Assembly (NCBI GenBank): GCA_937136425.1
Contig: CAKZON010000045.1
Coordinates: 29,814-93,813 of the forward strand
Reading direction: 5' to 3'
Source of the DNA: an uncultured Crocinitomix sp.
Lineage (GTDB): Bacteria > Bacteroidota > Bacteroidia > Flavobacteriales_D > Crocinitomicaceae
DNA: 64,000 nt
Shown: one piece after another, positions 54,841 to 64,000 of the stretch
How the letters are laid out: each line of letters opens with the position of its first letter
How positions within the stretch are numbered: the first letter of the stretch is position 1
Notes under the pieces: model-generated
The model's input: the letters and a program-made list of their open reading frames with translations, nothing else
Told to the model about the DNA's origin: nothing
Database searches by the model: none
Translations under genes and position numbers: made by a program

Positions 54841-55512
54841 ATGAAAACATCAATCGCAAGAAAAGTACTGATGGCATTGTCCGGATTTTTTCTTCTTTTC
54901 TTTTTACTTCAACACTTTATTATTAATTTTTCTTCAGTTATAAGTGAAGACGGATTTAATAGCGCTTCTCATTTTATGGGAACAAATCCAATCATTCAAT
55001 ATGGCCTTCAGCCGGTGTTGATTTTTGGTGTTATTTTCCACCTAGGGATGGGAATTTATTTGGAATTGCAAAATAACAAAGCTAGAAGTGTAAAGTATGC
55101 AATGAATAAACCAAGTGCAAATGCAAGTTGGATGTCGCGTAACATGATTTATACGGGGCTAATGGTGATGTTGTTTTTAGGATTGCATTTCTACGATTTT
55201 TGGATTCCAGAAATCAAAACGAAATTTATTGACGGAGATATGTCTGGTGCATTAAACGGTGTTGAAGGCACACGTTACTTTCACGAACTTCAACATAAGT
55301 TTGTAGATGTTTGGAGAGTAGCGCTTTACTGTCTGTCATTTGTGTTCTTATCATTACACTTACTACACGGTTTTCAATCAGCATTTCAGTCGGTTGGTTT
55401 CAGCCATAACAGATACACACCAATTATAAAAAAATTAGGTAATTTATATGCAGTAGTTGTTCCTTTGGGATTTGTTTTTATTGCATTGTATCATTACGTT
55501 TCACAGTTATAA
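54841..55512 (+). CDS. sdhC: Succinate dehydrogenase/fumarate reductase cytochrome b subunit
   Basis: A 223-residue membrane anchor with five helices, the di-haem class B type that works with menaquinone. Candidate haem ligands are the His residues in FLLQHFIINF, IFHLGMG, GLHFYDF and LHLLHGF. With SdhA and SdhB it links the citric acid cycle to the quinone pool. It is the first gene of the operon; sdhA follows after 10 nt. Confidence 0.94.
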   Translation: MKTSIARKVLMALSGFFLLFFLLQHFIINFSSVISEDGFNSASHFMGTNPIIQYGLQPVLIFGVIFHLGMGIYLELQNNKARSVKYAMNKPSANASWMSRNMIYTGLMVMLFLGLHFYDFWIPEIKTKFIDGDMSGALNGVEGTRYFHELQHKFVDVWRVALYCLSFVFLSLHLLHGFQSAFQSVGFSHNRYTPIIKKLGNLYAVVVPLGFVFIALYHYVSQL

Positions 55513-55522
55513 TATTGAATAG

Positions 55523-57538
55523 ATGTCAGTTTTAGATTCAAAAATACCTGAAGGTCCAATTAAAGATAAGTGGACTAATCATAAGAACAAAATCAATGTT
55601 GTTAATCCTGCTAACAAAAGGTTAATTGATGTAATCGTAGTTGGTACTGGTTTGGCTGGTGGAGCTGCTGCGGCATCTTTAGCAGAAATGGGATATGCAG
55701 TAAAAGCATTTTGTTTTCAAGATTCTCCAAGACGTGCACACTCAATTGCAGCACAAGGTGGAATTAATGCAGCAAAAAATTATCAAAATGATGGTGACTC
55801 GGTTTACCGATTATTTTATGATACAGTAAAAGGTGGTGATTATCGTGGGCGTGAAGCTAACGTTTACCGTTTGGCAGAAGTTTCTGCAAATATTATTGAC
55901 CAATGTGTGGCGCAAGGTGTTCCTTTTGCGCGCGAGTATGGAGGGTTGTTAGATAACCGTTCATTTGGTGGGGTTCTTGTTTCAAGAACGTTTTATGCGA
56001 AAGGGCAAACAGGGCAGCAGCTTTTGTTAGGTGCTTATTCAGCTATGAATCGCCAAATTGGTAAAGGAAAAATTAAAATGTACAACCGCCACGAAATGTT
56101 GGATGTTGTCGTTGTTGATGGTAAAGCAAGAGGGATTATTGCTCGTAACCTAATTACTGGTTCTATTGAGCGTCATTCTGCACATGCCGTTGTAGTTGCT
56201 TCTGGTGGATACGGAAATGTATTTTTCTTATCGACAAATGCAATGGGGTCAAATGCTACTGCAGCTTGGAAAATTCATAAAAAGGGAGCTTTCTTTGCTA
56301 ATCCATGTTATACACAAATTCACCCAACTTGTATTCCTCGTTCAGGTGATTATCAATCGAAATTAACTTTGATGTCTGAGTCATTGCGAAACGACGGAAG
56401 AATCTGGGTTCCTAAAAACATGGAAGATGTTGAGGCGATTAGATCTGGAAAGAAAAAGCCGATTGATTTGTCTGAAGATGAAAGAGATTATTATTTAGAA
56501 AGAAGATACCCCGCATTTGGAAACTTGGTTCCGCGTGATGTTGCTTCAAGAGCGGCAAAGGAAAGATGTGATGCTGGTTATGGTGTGAATCAAACTGGTG
56601 AGGCCGTGTTTTTGGATTTTGCTTCGGCAATTCAACGATATGGTAAAGAGGCTGCAACTGTAAACCATGAGCCAAATGCTACTAAAGAAAGAATTATTGA
56701 ACTAGGAGCAGAGGTTATCAAGAATAAATACGGAAACCTTTTCCAAATGTATGAGAAGATCGTAGATCAAAATCCATACAAAACACCAATGATGATTTAT
56801 CCTGCAGTCCATTATACAATGGGTGGTATTTGGGTAGATTATAACTTGATGACTACAATACCTGGCTGTTATGCGGCCGGAGAGGCTAATTTCTCTGATC
56901 ACGGAGCAAATAGACTTGGAGCTTCTGCCTTAATGCAAGGTTTAGCTGATGGTTATTTTGTATTACCATATACAATTGGAGATTATTTGGCGGATGAAAT
57001 TCGTACAGGTCCAATTCCAACGGATTCTCCTGAATTTGATGCTGCAGAAAAAGATGTTCGAGGAATCATTGATACTTTAATGAATATTAAAGGGACTAAG
57101 TCTGTTGATCATTTCCATAAACAACTAGGAAAAGTGATGTGGGATAATGTTGGGATGGCGCGTAATGCCCAAGGATTAGAGGAAGCACAAACCAAGATCC
57201 GTCAGATTCGAGAAGAATTTTGGAAAGATCTTCGTATTCCTGGGGAGGCAAATGAGTTAAACACTGAGTTGGAAAAAGCGATTAGAGTTGCAGATTTCTT
57301 AGAGTTAGGGGAATTGTTTGCAAAAGATGCTTTACATAGAAATGAATCTTGTGGAGGACACTTTAGAGAGGAATCTGTTGAGTTAGATGGAGAGCAAAAA
57401 GGAGAAGCTAAACGTGATGATGATAATTTTAAATATGTAGCAGCTTGGGAGTGGACTGGAGATCCAGGTGAATCGAAATTGCACAAAGAAGATTTAGAGT
57501 TTAAAGATATTGAGTTAAAAACACGTTCATATAAATAA
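55523..57538 (+). CDS. sdhA: Succinate dehydrogenase flavoprotein subunit
   Basis: A 671-residue flavoprotein. The FAD site is [20 protein letters not shown]; the covalent FAD His lies in [14 protein letters not shown]; catalytic and substrate segments are [35 protein letters not shown] and [17 protein letters not shown]. It matches the long form found with class B anchors. sdhB follows after 7 nt. Confidence 0.97.
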   Translation: MSVLDSKIPEGPIKDKWTNHKNKINVVNPANKRLIDVIVVGTGLAGGAAAASLAEMGYAVKAFCFQDSPRRAHSIAAQGGINAAKNYQNDGDSVYRLFYDTVKGGDYRGREANVYRLAEVSANIIDQCVAQGVPFAREYGGLLDNRSFGGVLVSRTFYAKGQTGQQLLLGAYSAMNRQIGKGKIKMYNRHEMLDVVVVDGKARGIIARNLITGSIERHSAHAVVVASGGYGNVFFLSTNAMGSNATAAWKIHKKGAFFANPCYTQIHPTCIPRSGDYQSKLTLMSESLRNDGRIWVPKNMEDVEAIRSGKKKPIDLSEDERDYYLERRYPAFGNLVPRDVASRAAKERCDAGYGVNQTGEAVFLDFASAIQRYGKEAATVNHEPNATKERIIELGAEVIKNKYGNLFQMYEKIVDQNPYKTPMMIYPAVHYTMGGIWVDYNLMTTIPGCYAAGEANFSDHGANRLGASALMQGLADGYFVLPYTIGDYLADEIRTGPIPTDSPEFDAAEKDVRGIIDTLMNIKGTKSVDHFHKQLGKVMWDNVGMARNAQGLEEAQTKIRQIREEFWKDLRIPGEANELNTELEKAIRVADFLELGELFAKDALHRNESCGGHFREESVELDGEQKGEAKRDDDNFKYVAAWEWTGDPGESKLHKEDLEFKDIELKTRSYK

Positions 57539-57545
57539 GAGAGTT

Positions 57546-58313
57546 ATGTCAGAAAAAGGAATGAACTTAACATTGAAGATTTGGCGTCAGAAAAACGCTA
57601 CGTCAAAAGGTAAAATTGAGACATATAAAGTAGCAGATATTTCTGAGCACATGTCTTTCTTAGAAATGATGGATGTTTTAAACGAGCAATTGATCAATGA
57701 AGGGCAAGAGCCTATTGCTTTTGATCACGATTGTCGTGAAGGTATTTGCGGAATGTGTTCATTACATATTAATGGAGAAGCACATGGACCAGATAGAGGT
57801 GTTACAACTTGTCAGTTACACATGAGAATGTTTAATGACGGTGATACTATTTATATTGAGCCATTTAGAGCGAAGGCTTTCCCTGTAATTAAAGATTTAA
57901 TTATTGATAGAACAGCATTTGATCGTATTCAGCATGCTGGTGGATTTGTATCTGTAAACACATCTGGTAATACACAAGATGCGAACGCGTTGCCAATTCC
58001 AAAGGCAGATGCCGATAAGGCATTTGATGCTGCAACTTGTATTGGTTGTGGAGCTTGTGTTGCTTCTTGTAAAAATGCTTCTGCAATGCTATATGTTTCG
58101 GCTAAAGTGTCGCAATTCTCATTATTACCACAAGGTAAGGTTGAGGCTAAAGACCGTGTATTAAACATGGTAGAGCAAATGGATAAAGAAGGTTTCGGTA
58201 ACTGTACTAATACTGGTGCTTGTGAGGTTGAATGTCCGAAGGGGATATCTTTAGAAAACATTGCTAGAATGAACAGTGAATATTTGAAAGCTTCAATTAC
58301 AAAAGAGGCCTAG
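57546..58313 (+). CDS. sdhB: Succinate dehydrogenase iron-sulfur subunit
   Basis: A 255-residue protein. A plant-type ferredoxin domain holds the [2Fe-2S] ligands in [18 protein letters not shown] and the later C of TTCQLHMR. The second domain has [15 protein letters not shown] and [15 protein letters not shown] for the [4Fe-4S] and [3Fe-4S] clusters. Electrons pass through it from SdhA to the quinone. It is the last gene before a strong terminator. Confidence 0.97.
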   Translation: MSEKGMNLTLKIWRQKNATSKGKIETYKVADISEHMSFLEMMDVLNEQLINEGQEPIAFDHDCREGICGMCSLHINGEAHGPDRGVTTCQLHMRMFNDGDTIYIEPFRAKAFPVIKDLIIDRTAFDRIQHAGGFVSVNTSGNTQDANALPIPKADADKAFDAATCIGCGACVASCKNASAMLYVSAKVSQFSLLPQGKVEAKDRVLNMVEQMDKEGFGNCTNTGACEVECPKGISLENIARMNSEYLKASITKEA

Positions 58314-58339
58314 AGAAATAGAAATTCAAAATTTATAAT

Positions 58340-58377
58340 AACCCGCAAGTGCTTTAATAATGTGCTTGCGGGTTTTT
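58340..58377 (+). terminator. Terminator after the sdh operon
   Basis: A perfect 10-bp stem AACCCGCAAG (58340-58349) with CTTGCGGGTT (58365-58374), extended by a few inner pairs, then a run of T. It begins 26 nt after the sdhB stop codon. Confidence 0.92.
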
Positions 58378-58499
58378 TATTTGCAAATTTTACGCTTAAA
58401 TTGTGATCTGAATGATTAACCTAATTCTTTTAATTTGAATATAATTACAAGGTGTACTAGTGAATTTAGCTGCGTAATGAATGTTGCATTAAGTGCGAA

Positions 58500-59444
58500 A
58501 TGAAAAAAGACTTTAAAATACAAGATGTTCGAAATAAGGTGGTGCTGCTTGCTGCGTTAGATTGGGGGATGGGGCATACAACGCGCTGTGTTGCACTAAT
58601 ACGTCAGTTATTGCTCAATAACAATGAGTTAATCTTTGCTGGGAATGAGAAGCAGATTAATTTTTTAAAACGTGAGTTTCCAGCACTTAAATATGAAACT
58701 ATTGGAGGTTATGGCATAACATTAAATTCTAAAAGAAATACCTACGCACAAATGGCCGCACAAGCTAAAAAAGTTGCAAGTGCCATGAAGGGGGAGAAAA
58801 AATGGCTAAAAAATTACATCAAAGCAAATAAAGTGGATCTTGTTGTGTCTGATAATCGATATGGTTTTTATCATAAAAAAATAACCTCGATTATTTTAAC
58901 GCATCAGCTAAATTTACAAATCCCTTCATTTAAGTGGGTAACGAATAAATTCTTACATAAAAAACTCTGTAAATTTGATGTGTGCTGGGTGCCGGATAAT
59001 AAGGAGCGACCATTAACTGGAGAGTTGTCTAACGCGAAAATTAAAATTCCAGTTTGTTTTATTGGTTTGCTAAATCGATTTGAAAAAGTAGAGGCAGAGG
59101 AGGTGTATGATTATCTGATTATTCTTTCTGGGCCAGAACCTGAGCGCACAAATTTTTTGGATTATGCAAAGCAACAAGCTACAGATTTAGGAGGTTCAAT
59201 TGCATTTGTGGGTGCGGAAGTTGATGGATATGAATCCTTTCTTAATCCTACAACAAAGCAATTAGGTGTGCTTATTGCGCAAAGTAAGTCAGTTTATTCT
59301 CGTGCAGGTTACACCACAATTATGGAAATGATAGGGCTAGACAAGAAAGCTGTGTTAATACCGACTAAAGGTCAATACGAGCAACTTTATTTGGCGGAAT
59401 ATATCCGAAATGATAAAATTTCATTTATTCAAGCAGAAATATAG
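58500..59444 (+). CDS. Glycosyltransferase (MurG/GT-B-like)
   Basis: A 314-residue protein. The N-terminal LAALDWGMGHTTRCVALIRQLL resembles the G-x-GH loop of GT-B enzymes such as MurG, and the C-terminal lobe has a UDP-sugar-binding-like SKSVYSRAGYTTIMEMIGL and PTKGQYEQLYLAEYI. Family members in Bacteroidota that I know run on for a few dozen residues after this point, so the end may be cut short by a stop. Monocistronic; the substrate is unknown. Confidence 0.78.
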   Translation: MKKDFKIQDVRNKVVLLAALDWGMGHTTRCVALIRQLLLNNNELIFAGNEKQINFLKREFPALKYETIGGYGITLNSKRNTYAQMAAQAKKVASAMKGEKKWLKNYIKANKVDLVVSDNRYGFYHKKITSIILTHQLNLQIPSFKWVTNKFLHKKLCKFDVCWVPDNKERPLTGELSNAKIKIPVCFIGLLNRFEKVEAEEVYDYLIILSGPEPERTNFLDYAKQQATDLGGSIAFVGAEVDGYESFLNPTTKQLGVLIAQSKSVYSRAGYTTIMEMIGLDKKAVLIPTKGQYEQLYLAEYIRNDKISFIQAEI

Positions 59445-59448
59445 TCTG

Positions 59449-60132
59449 CTAATATTCTAACGTAAAATCATTAATAATTTCGTGCTCAAGTGTCTTCATT
59501 ATTGTGGTTGAATTCACTACTCCATTCTTTTTGGTTCTTAGTTTGAAATAAGTTTCTCCACCTTTCATGTAGGTGTTTCTGAACATTGTTTCATCCACGT
59601 ATCCATCTGTGCATCCGGTGAAAATTTGAGGCGTAATATTTTCGAAATTGTCTTCATGGTTTGCGTAAAGCCAAAGCGTGTCTGTTTCGTTATAACAAGA
59701 GGTGTTATGCAAGTAGGGTTTGTATCTATAGTAATTTGGTGTTATTTCAGCCGTAATGGTGTTAATTTCAGTTCTATTAAGTTCTTGACTCCAAATAGGT
59801 TTTAATAGGGGGTAGTCAGGGTATATCTCGCTGTCGTTTGGATAGACTTTTATGTATAATTTTTCTGGAGTTTCAGATACATCAACTTCTGTATATAATT
59901 TTCCGTCTACTGTAGTGCCTAGTGATATTGTTTCTGTATGTTCTTGAGGTGTCGCACTAGTCCCTGTTTGAGCTTGGTAATAATATTCTACCCAAACAGT
60001 TGATTCAACAGGGAGGCCTGTTTTAGTGCTGATAACATTTAAGTCTAAAATAACCCATTTTTTACTTTTCTCTTTTGAGCACGAAGTAAATATGAAAATG
60101 GAAGCAAGTAATGTGTAAAATAAGTATTTCAT
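59449..60132 (-). CDS. Lipoprotein, unknown function
   Basis: A 227-residue lipoprotein (lipobox SIFIFTSC, Cys 18). The mature part is beta-rich; the first half (WVILDLNVISTKTGLPVESTVWV, KLYTEVDVSETPEKLYIKV) resembles a carboxypeptidase regulatory-like or transthyretin-like sandwich. No catalytic motif is seen. It converges with the glycosyltransferase gene, 4 nt between the stops. Confidence 0.75.
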   Translation of the reverse strand: MKYLFYTLLASIFIFTSCSKEKSKKWVILDLNVISTKTGLPVESTVWVEYYYQAQTGTSATPQEHTETISLGTTVDGKLYTEVDVSETPEKLYIKVYPNDSEIYPDYPLLKPIWSQELNRTEINTITAEITPNYYRYKPYLHNTSCYNETDTLWLYANHEDNFENITPQIFTGCTDGYVDETMFRNTYMKGGETYFKLRTKKNGVVNSTTIMKTLEHEIINDFTLEY

Positions 60133-60262
60133 AGATAAATAAAAATCTGGGTTAGTGCAGATATTAAGGTTAACGGATTGTTTTTAAAAAGCGTTGGTGA
60201 ATTGAATAGAAATGTTCGGAATGATGGATGTAGAAATTTTTTGAAGTAGTGTGTTGTAGGGT

Positions 60263-60838
60263 TTAGATCCCGCAATCACAACCTAAGTCAAACTGAATTT
60301 CAACCCAAGGTAATTTTTCGCGCCATTCTTTTTGAAACTCGTCACTATAATTCATTCCTCTTAAATCAAATGATTTTAATTTTTTTAATTGAGTAATGGA
60401 ATCCGGAATGACAGAAATGGTGTTGAACCAAATATCAAAAATCACTAATTCACTTAAGTTTCCAATACATTCTGGAATTTCAGAAATGTGATTCTTTCCT
60501 AAAAAAAGCTGTTTTAAATTTGTGTTTTTACAAATGACCTGAGGGAAAATTTCAAACTTATTTTTGGTTAAGTTCAGTACTTCTAAATTTGCAAATACAA
60601 AATTGCTGGGTAAATCGGTAAGTTTGTTTTTCGAGAGGTTGAGTTCTTGTAAATTTTTAAACTGAAGAATTTCTGTTGGTACAGCTTTTAATGAAGCACG
60701 GCTTAAGTCTAATCGGTAAACCGAGTCGGGGTGTACTTGCAGTGCAGCTTCTAAAGATTCAAATAGTCGATCAGTTTGTGAAAGACCAACGAGTTGAACA
60801 GCACTAATGCAAAATATGGTAACAAGCTTCTTTATCAT
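60263..60838 (-). CDS. Exported leucine-rich-repeat protein
   Basis: A 191-residue protein with a signal peptide (LVTIFCISAVQLVGLSQ). About five leucine-rich repeats follow (about 40-165), for example LQELNLSKNKLTDLPSNF and LEVLNLTKNKFEIFPQVI. The repeats serve protein binding. Its start lies 35 nt inside the end of ribF, in another frame. Confidence 0.85.
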   Translation of the reverse strand: MIKKLVTIFCISAVQLVGLSQTDRLFESLEAALQVHPDSVYRLDLSRASLKAVPTEILQFKNLQELNLSKNKLTDLPSNFVFANLEVLNLTKNKFEIFPQVICKNTNLKQLFLGKNHISEIPECIGNLSELVIFDIWFNTISVIPDSITQLKKLKSFDLRGMNYSDEFQKEWREKLPWVEIQFDLGCDCGI

Positions 60839-61733
60839 GTTTTAACTGTTCCTTCAATGCGTCAAGTGATTCAAAACTTTGCTCAGACCGGATGCGGTTG
60901 TATACCGATACTTCAAGCTCTTGTCCATAAATCATTTCATCAAAGTCAAAAAGGTTAACCTCTATTCGGCGTTCGTCTGATTTGCCAACTGTAGGTCGTG
61001 TTCCAATATTCATCATTCCACCATAGCGCTTGTTTTGAACCTTTACTTTCACAGCGTAAACACCGTTTTTTGGTGTTACTTGGTTTTTGTCAAGCGGGAG
61101 AATGTTTGCTGTGGGAAATCCAATTTTAGTGCCAATTTGGTCACCATGCATTACTTTGCCCTCAAATTTAAAAGGTTCGCCTAAAAAGGTGTTGGCTTTT
61201 AAAATGTCGCCATCTTGTATAGCGCGTCTAATTTTTGTTGAACTAATGTTAATGTTTGACTTGCTAACGGCTGGTATTTCTTGAACTTTAAAGTCGTAAG
61301 TTGTACCTAGTTCATTTAGTAACTCTAAATTTCCTTCTCTATTGCGTCCAAAATGATGGTTGTAACCAATGGTCATTAATTTTACATTGATTTTGTTTAC
61401 TAAAATATCTCTAACAAACTCCGTTGCCGATAGTCTTGAGAAATCTAAAGAAAAAGGAAAAAGAATTAAATGATCAATTCCAAAGCGCTCAAGTTTTTTT
61501 ATGCGCTCATCAATAGATTGAATTAAAGTCATGCCGTGGTCGGTAGGGTTTAATACAATTCTTGGGTGTGGGTGCAATGTAAATAAAACAGTCTCGCCGT
61601 CAAGTTCTTGTGCGCTCTTTTTAAGGAAAGAAATTATTTCCTGATGCCCTAAATGCACGCCGTCAAAAGTTCCAAGCGTAAGAACTGCATTTTTTATCTG
61701 GGGGACTTCATCAATTGAATAGTAAACGTTCAT
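60804..61733 (-). CDS. ribF: Bifunctional riboflavin kinase/FAD synthetase
   Basis: About 309 residues, makes FMN and FAD. The N-terminal adenylyltransferase domain has LGTFDGVHLGHQEI and the ISSTKIRRAI motif; the C-terminal kinase domain has GTKIGFPTANI and PKNGVYAVKVKV. The frame extends to 61751 but starts with a TTG; the ATG at 61733 is chosen. The 3' end overlaps the leucine-rich-repeat gene, so that gene may be made by coupled translation. Confidence 0.95.
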   Translation of the reverse strand: MNVYYSIDEVPQIKNAVLTLGTFDGVHLGHQEIISFLKKSAQELDGETVLFTLHPHPRIVLNPTDHGMTLIQSIDERIKKLERFGIDHLILFPFSLDFSRLSATEFVRDILVNKINVKLMTIGYNHHFGRNREGNLELLNELGTTYDFKVQEIPAVSKSNINISSTKIRRAIQDGDILKANTFLGEPFKFEGKVMHGDQIGTKIGFPTANILPLDKNQVTPKNGVYAVKVKVQNKRYGGMMNIGTRPTVGKSDERRIEVNLFDFDEMIYGQELEVSVYNRIRSEQSFESLDALKEQLKHDKEACYHILH

Positions 61734-61911
61734 TGAATTACTTTTGATCAATTAATAAGGTCAATTTGAATAAACTTGCGGCCATTTTTCGGACTAAAAA
61801 CTTTTCGTTTGTTTCATACATTCTAACATGAATAAATGAAATTGTTTATAATTTTTTATCAAAGTTATGTAAAAAACTAGCATCAACCTGCTGCTATAGA
61901 ATAAAAAGAAC

Positions 61912-61919
61912 TAAATTTG
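61912..61919 (+). promoter_or_regulatory. Promoter -7 box of atpD
   Basis: TAAATTTG fits TAnnTTTG. The ATG is 40 nt downstream. The expected -33 place (61887-61891) reads CCTGC, which is poor. Confidence 0.5.
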
Positions 61920-61934
61920 CACGACGAAAATTAA

Positions 61935-63464
<1,530 letters not shown>

Positions 63465-63488
63465 TATTAACTTTAAACTTTAAAAATT

Positions 63489-63722
63489 ATGCAATTAGAA
63501 ATAATTACACCAGAAGAAAATATTTATAGCGGAGAAGTTGAGATGATTAACTTACCTGGTTCAGATGGATTCTTTGGTTTATTAAACGGTCATGCACCCT
63601 TAGTATCTACACTAAAAGCTGGAGATATTAAAATTACTGAAAATGGTTCTGAAAAAACTTTTACAGTTAAAGGTGGTGTAGTGGAAGTAAACAATAATAA
63701 AGTTATTGTTTTAGCAGAATAA
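63489..63722 (+). CDS. atpC: F1F0 ATP synthase subunit epsilon (short form)
   Basis: A 77-residue protein corresponding to the N-terminal beta-sandwich of the epsilon subunit only (QLEIITPEENIYSGEVEMIN, LPGSDGFFGLLNGHAPLVST). The C-terminal helical hairpin found in E. coli epsilon (about 139 residues), which inhibits ATP hydrolysis, is missing. Short forms are common in this phylum. It is 24 nt after atpD. Confidence 0.92.
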   Translation: MQLEIITPEENIYSGEVEMINLPGSDGFFGLLNGHAPLVSTLKAGDIKITENGSEKTFTVKGGVVEVNNNKVIVLAE

Positions 63723-63743
63723 CATTCTCAATTTTATAATATT

Positions 63744-63776
63744 AAAAGAGGCTACACAATGTGTAGCCTCTTTTTT
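63744..63776 (+). terminator. Terminator after atpC
   Basis: A perfect 14-bp stem (63744-63757 with 63761-63774), loop AAT, followed by T residues. It starts 21 nt after the atpC stop codon. Confidence 0.92.
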
Positions 63777-63830
63777 GTTTGAAAAATATTTATAGAATTG
63801 AATTTTAATAAAACAACTTGTTTTGAAAAG

Positions 63831-63898
63831 TTCGTTTAACGTACTTGTTGGTCGCGTTTCAATGCGACTTATTCCGATAGCTATCGTAATTAAACGAA
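63831..63898. repeat. Three-stem palindromic element
   Basis: An outer 9-bp inverted repeat, TTCGTTTAA (63831-63839) with TTAAACGAA (63890-63898), encloses two inner palindromes: GTCGC (63851-63855) with GCGAC (63864-63868), and CGATAGCTATCG (63875-63886). Together they could fold into a three-way junction. No gene is seen from 63777 to the window end at 64000. It looks like a dispersed palindromic repeat. Confidence 0.6.
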
Positions 63899-64000
63899 AT
63901 TAACGTTTTTTAAGGAGAATGTCAAGTTGAATATTACTTTACAAATAGTAGAAATTTCCCTTAATTATTGCTAAAATTATGCACCTAAAAATCCAAATAG

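Noticed and set aside
56439..56675. His-rich minus-strand ORF inside sdhA
   Set aside because: An artefact of the codon bias of sdhA on the other strand.

Overview
The window looks like a chromosomal segment of a member of the Bacteroidota, most likely an aerobic Flavobacteriales-type bacterium. The basis is: AT-rich sequence; secreted proteins ending in type IX secretion (T9SS) sorting domains and SprB repeats; a TonB-dependent receptor with a carboxypeptidase-like N-terminal domain; DUF4271 next to hemD; atpD-atpC apart from the rest of the ATP synthase genes; and promoters of the Bacteroidetes primary sigma type (TTTG, about 20 nt, TAnnTTTG). No rRNA, tRNA, CRISPR array, insertion sequence or prophage was seen. 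Most of the window is ordinary core chromosome; the interest lies in several regulatory regions and a few unusual exported proteins.

Layout. 1-1.6 kb: a lipoprotein hydrolase cut by the window edge, then phenylalanine 4-hydroxylase (phhA) behind what reads as a complete transcription attenuator: a 26-codon leader ORF with three consecutive Tyr codons, a hairpin over its stop codon and a strong intrinsic terminator just before the phhA start. 1.7-5.9 kb: a small lipoprotein, glycyl-tRNA synthetase with a long 5' stem-loop, a DUF4442 protein, a membrane protein and a SpoIIE-type phosphatase. 6.0-11.2 kb: a three-gene operon led by an exported WD40-Ig-caspase protein, followed by an OmpA-like protein and a membrane protein with a duplicated 40-residue unit. 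11.4-23.1 kb: a tightly packed nine-gene run on the minus strand: PBP1A, CoA-transferase subunit A, two GT-C-like membrane proteins, CoA-transferase subunit B, a flavoprotein, a third GT-C-like protein, a methyltransferase and a zinc-ribbon lipoprotein. 23.3-31.6 kb: MscS channel, a CotH/beta-helix lipoprotein, a secreted serpin, hemD-DUF4271 and glutaryl-CoA dehydrogenase. 31.8-39.5 kb: DUF5916 protein, a T9SS cargo protein, a TPR-LuxR regulator, a Kelch protein and DUF2797. 39.7-43.6 kb: MlaE/MlaF-type ABC transporter, a coiled-coil anchor protein, DUF1684 and an exported thioredoxin. 43.6-50.4 kb: a structured non-coding stretch, gpsA, a TonB receptor, an rRNA methyltransferase and an SprB-repeat protein. 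50.5-58.3 kb: the suf operon (sufA-B-C-D) and the sdh operon (C-A-B) diverge from a shared region that carries two near-perfect promoters and a Fur-family-like palindrome. 58.5-64 kb: a glycosyltransferase, a lipoprotein, a leucine-rich-repeat protein, ribF and atpD-atpC, ending in a multi-hairpin element.

How the genes fit together. Iron-sulfur assembly (suf) and an iron-sulfur/haem enzyme (sdh) share a control region that probably reads iron or redox state. phhA appears to be controlled by the charging of tRNA for its own product, tyrosine. The PBP1A/CoA-transferase/GT-C run joins envelope building to ketone-body or acyl-CoA metabolism in one transcript. The WD40-caspase operon combines exported interaction, peptidase and peptidoglycan-binding-like modules and is the best candidate here for an uncharacterised multi-protein system. 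All functional calls rest on reading the sequence and on family knowledge; no database search was run.
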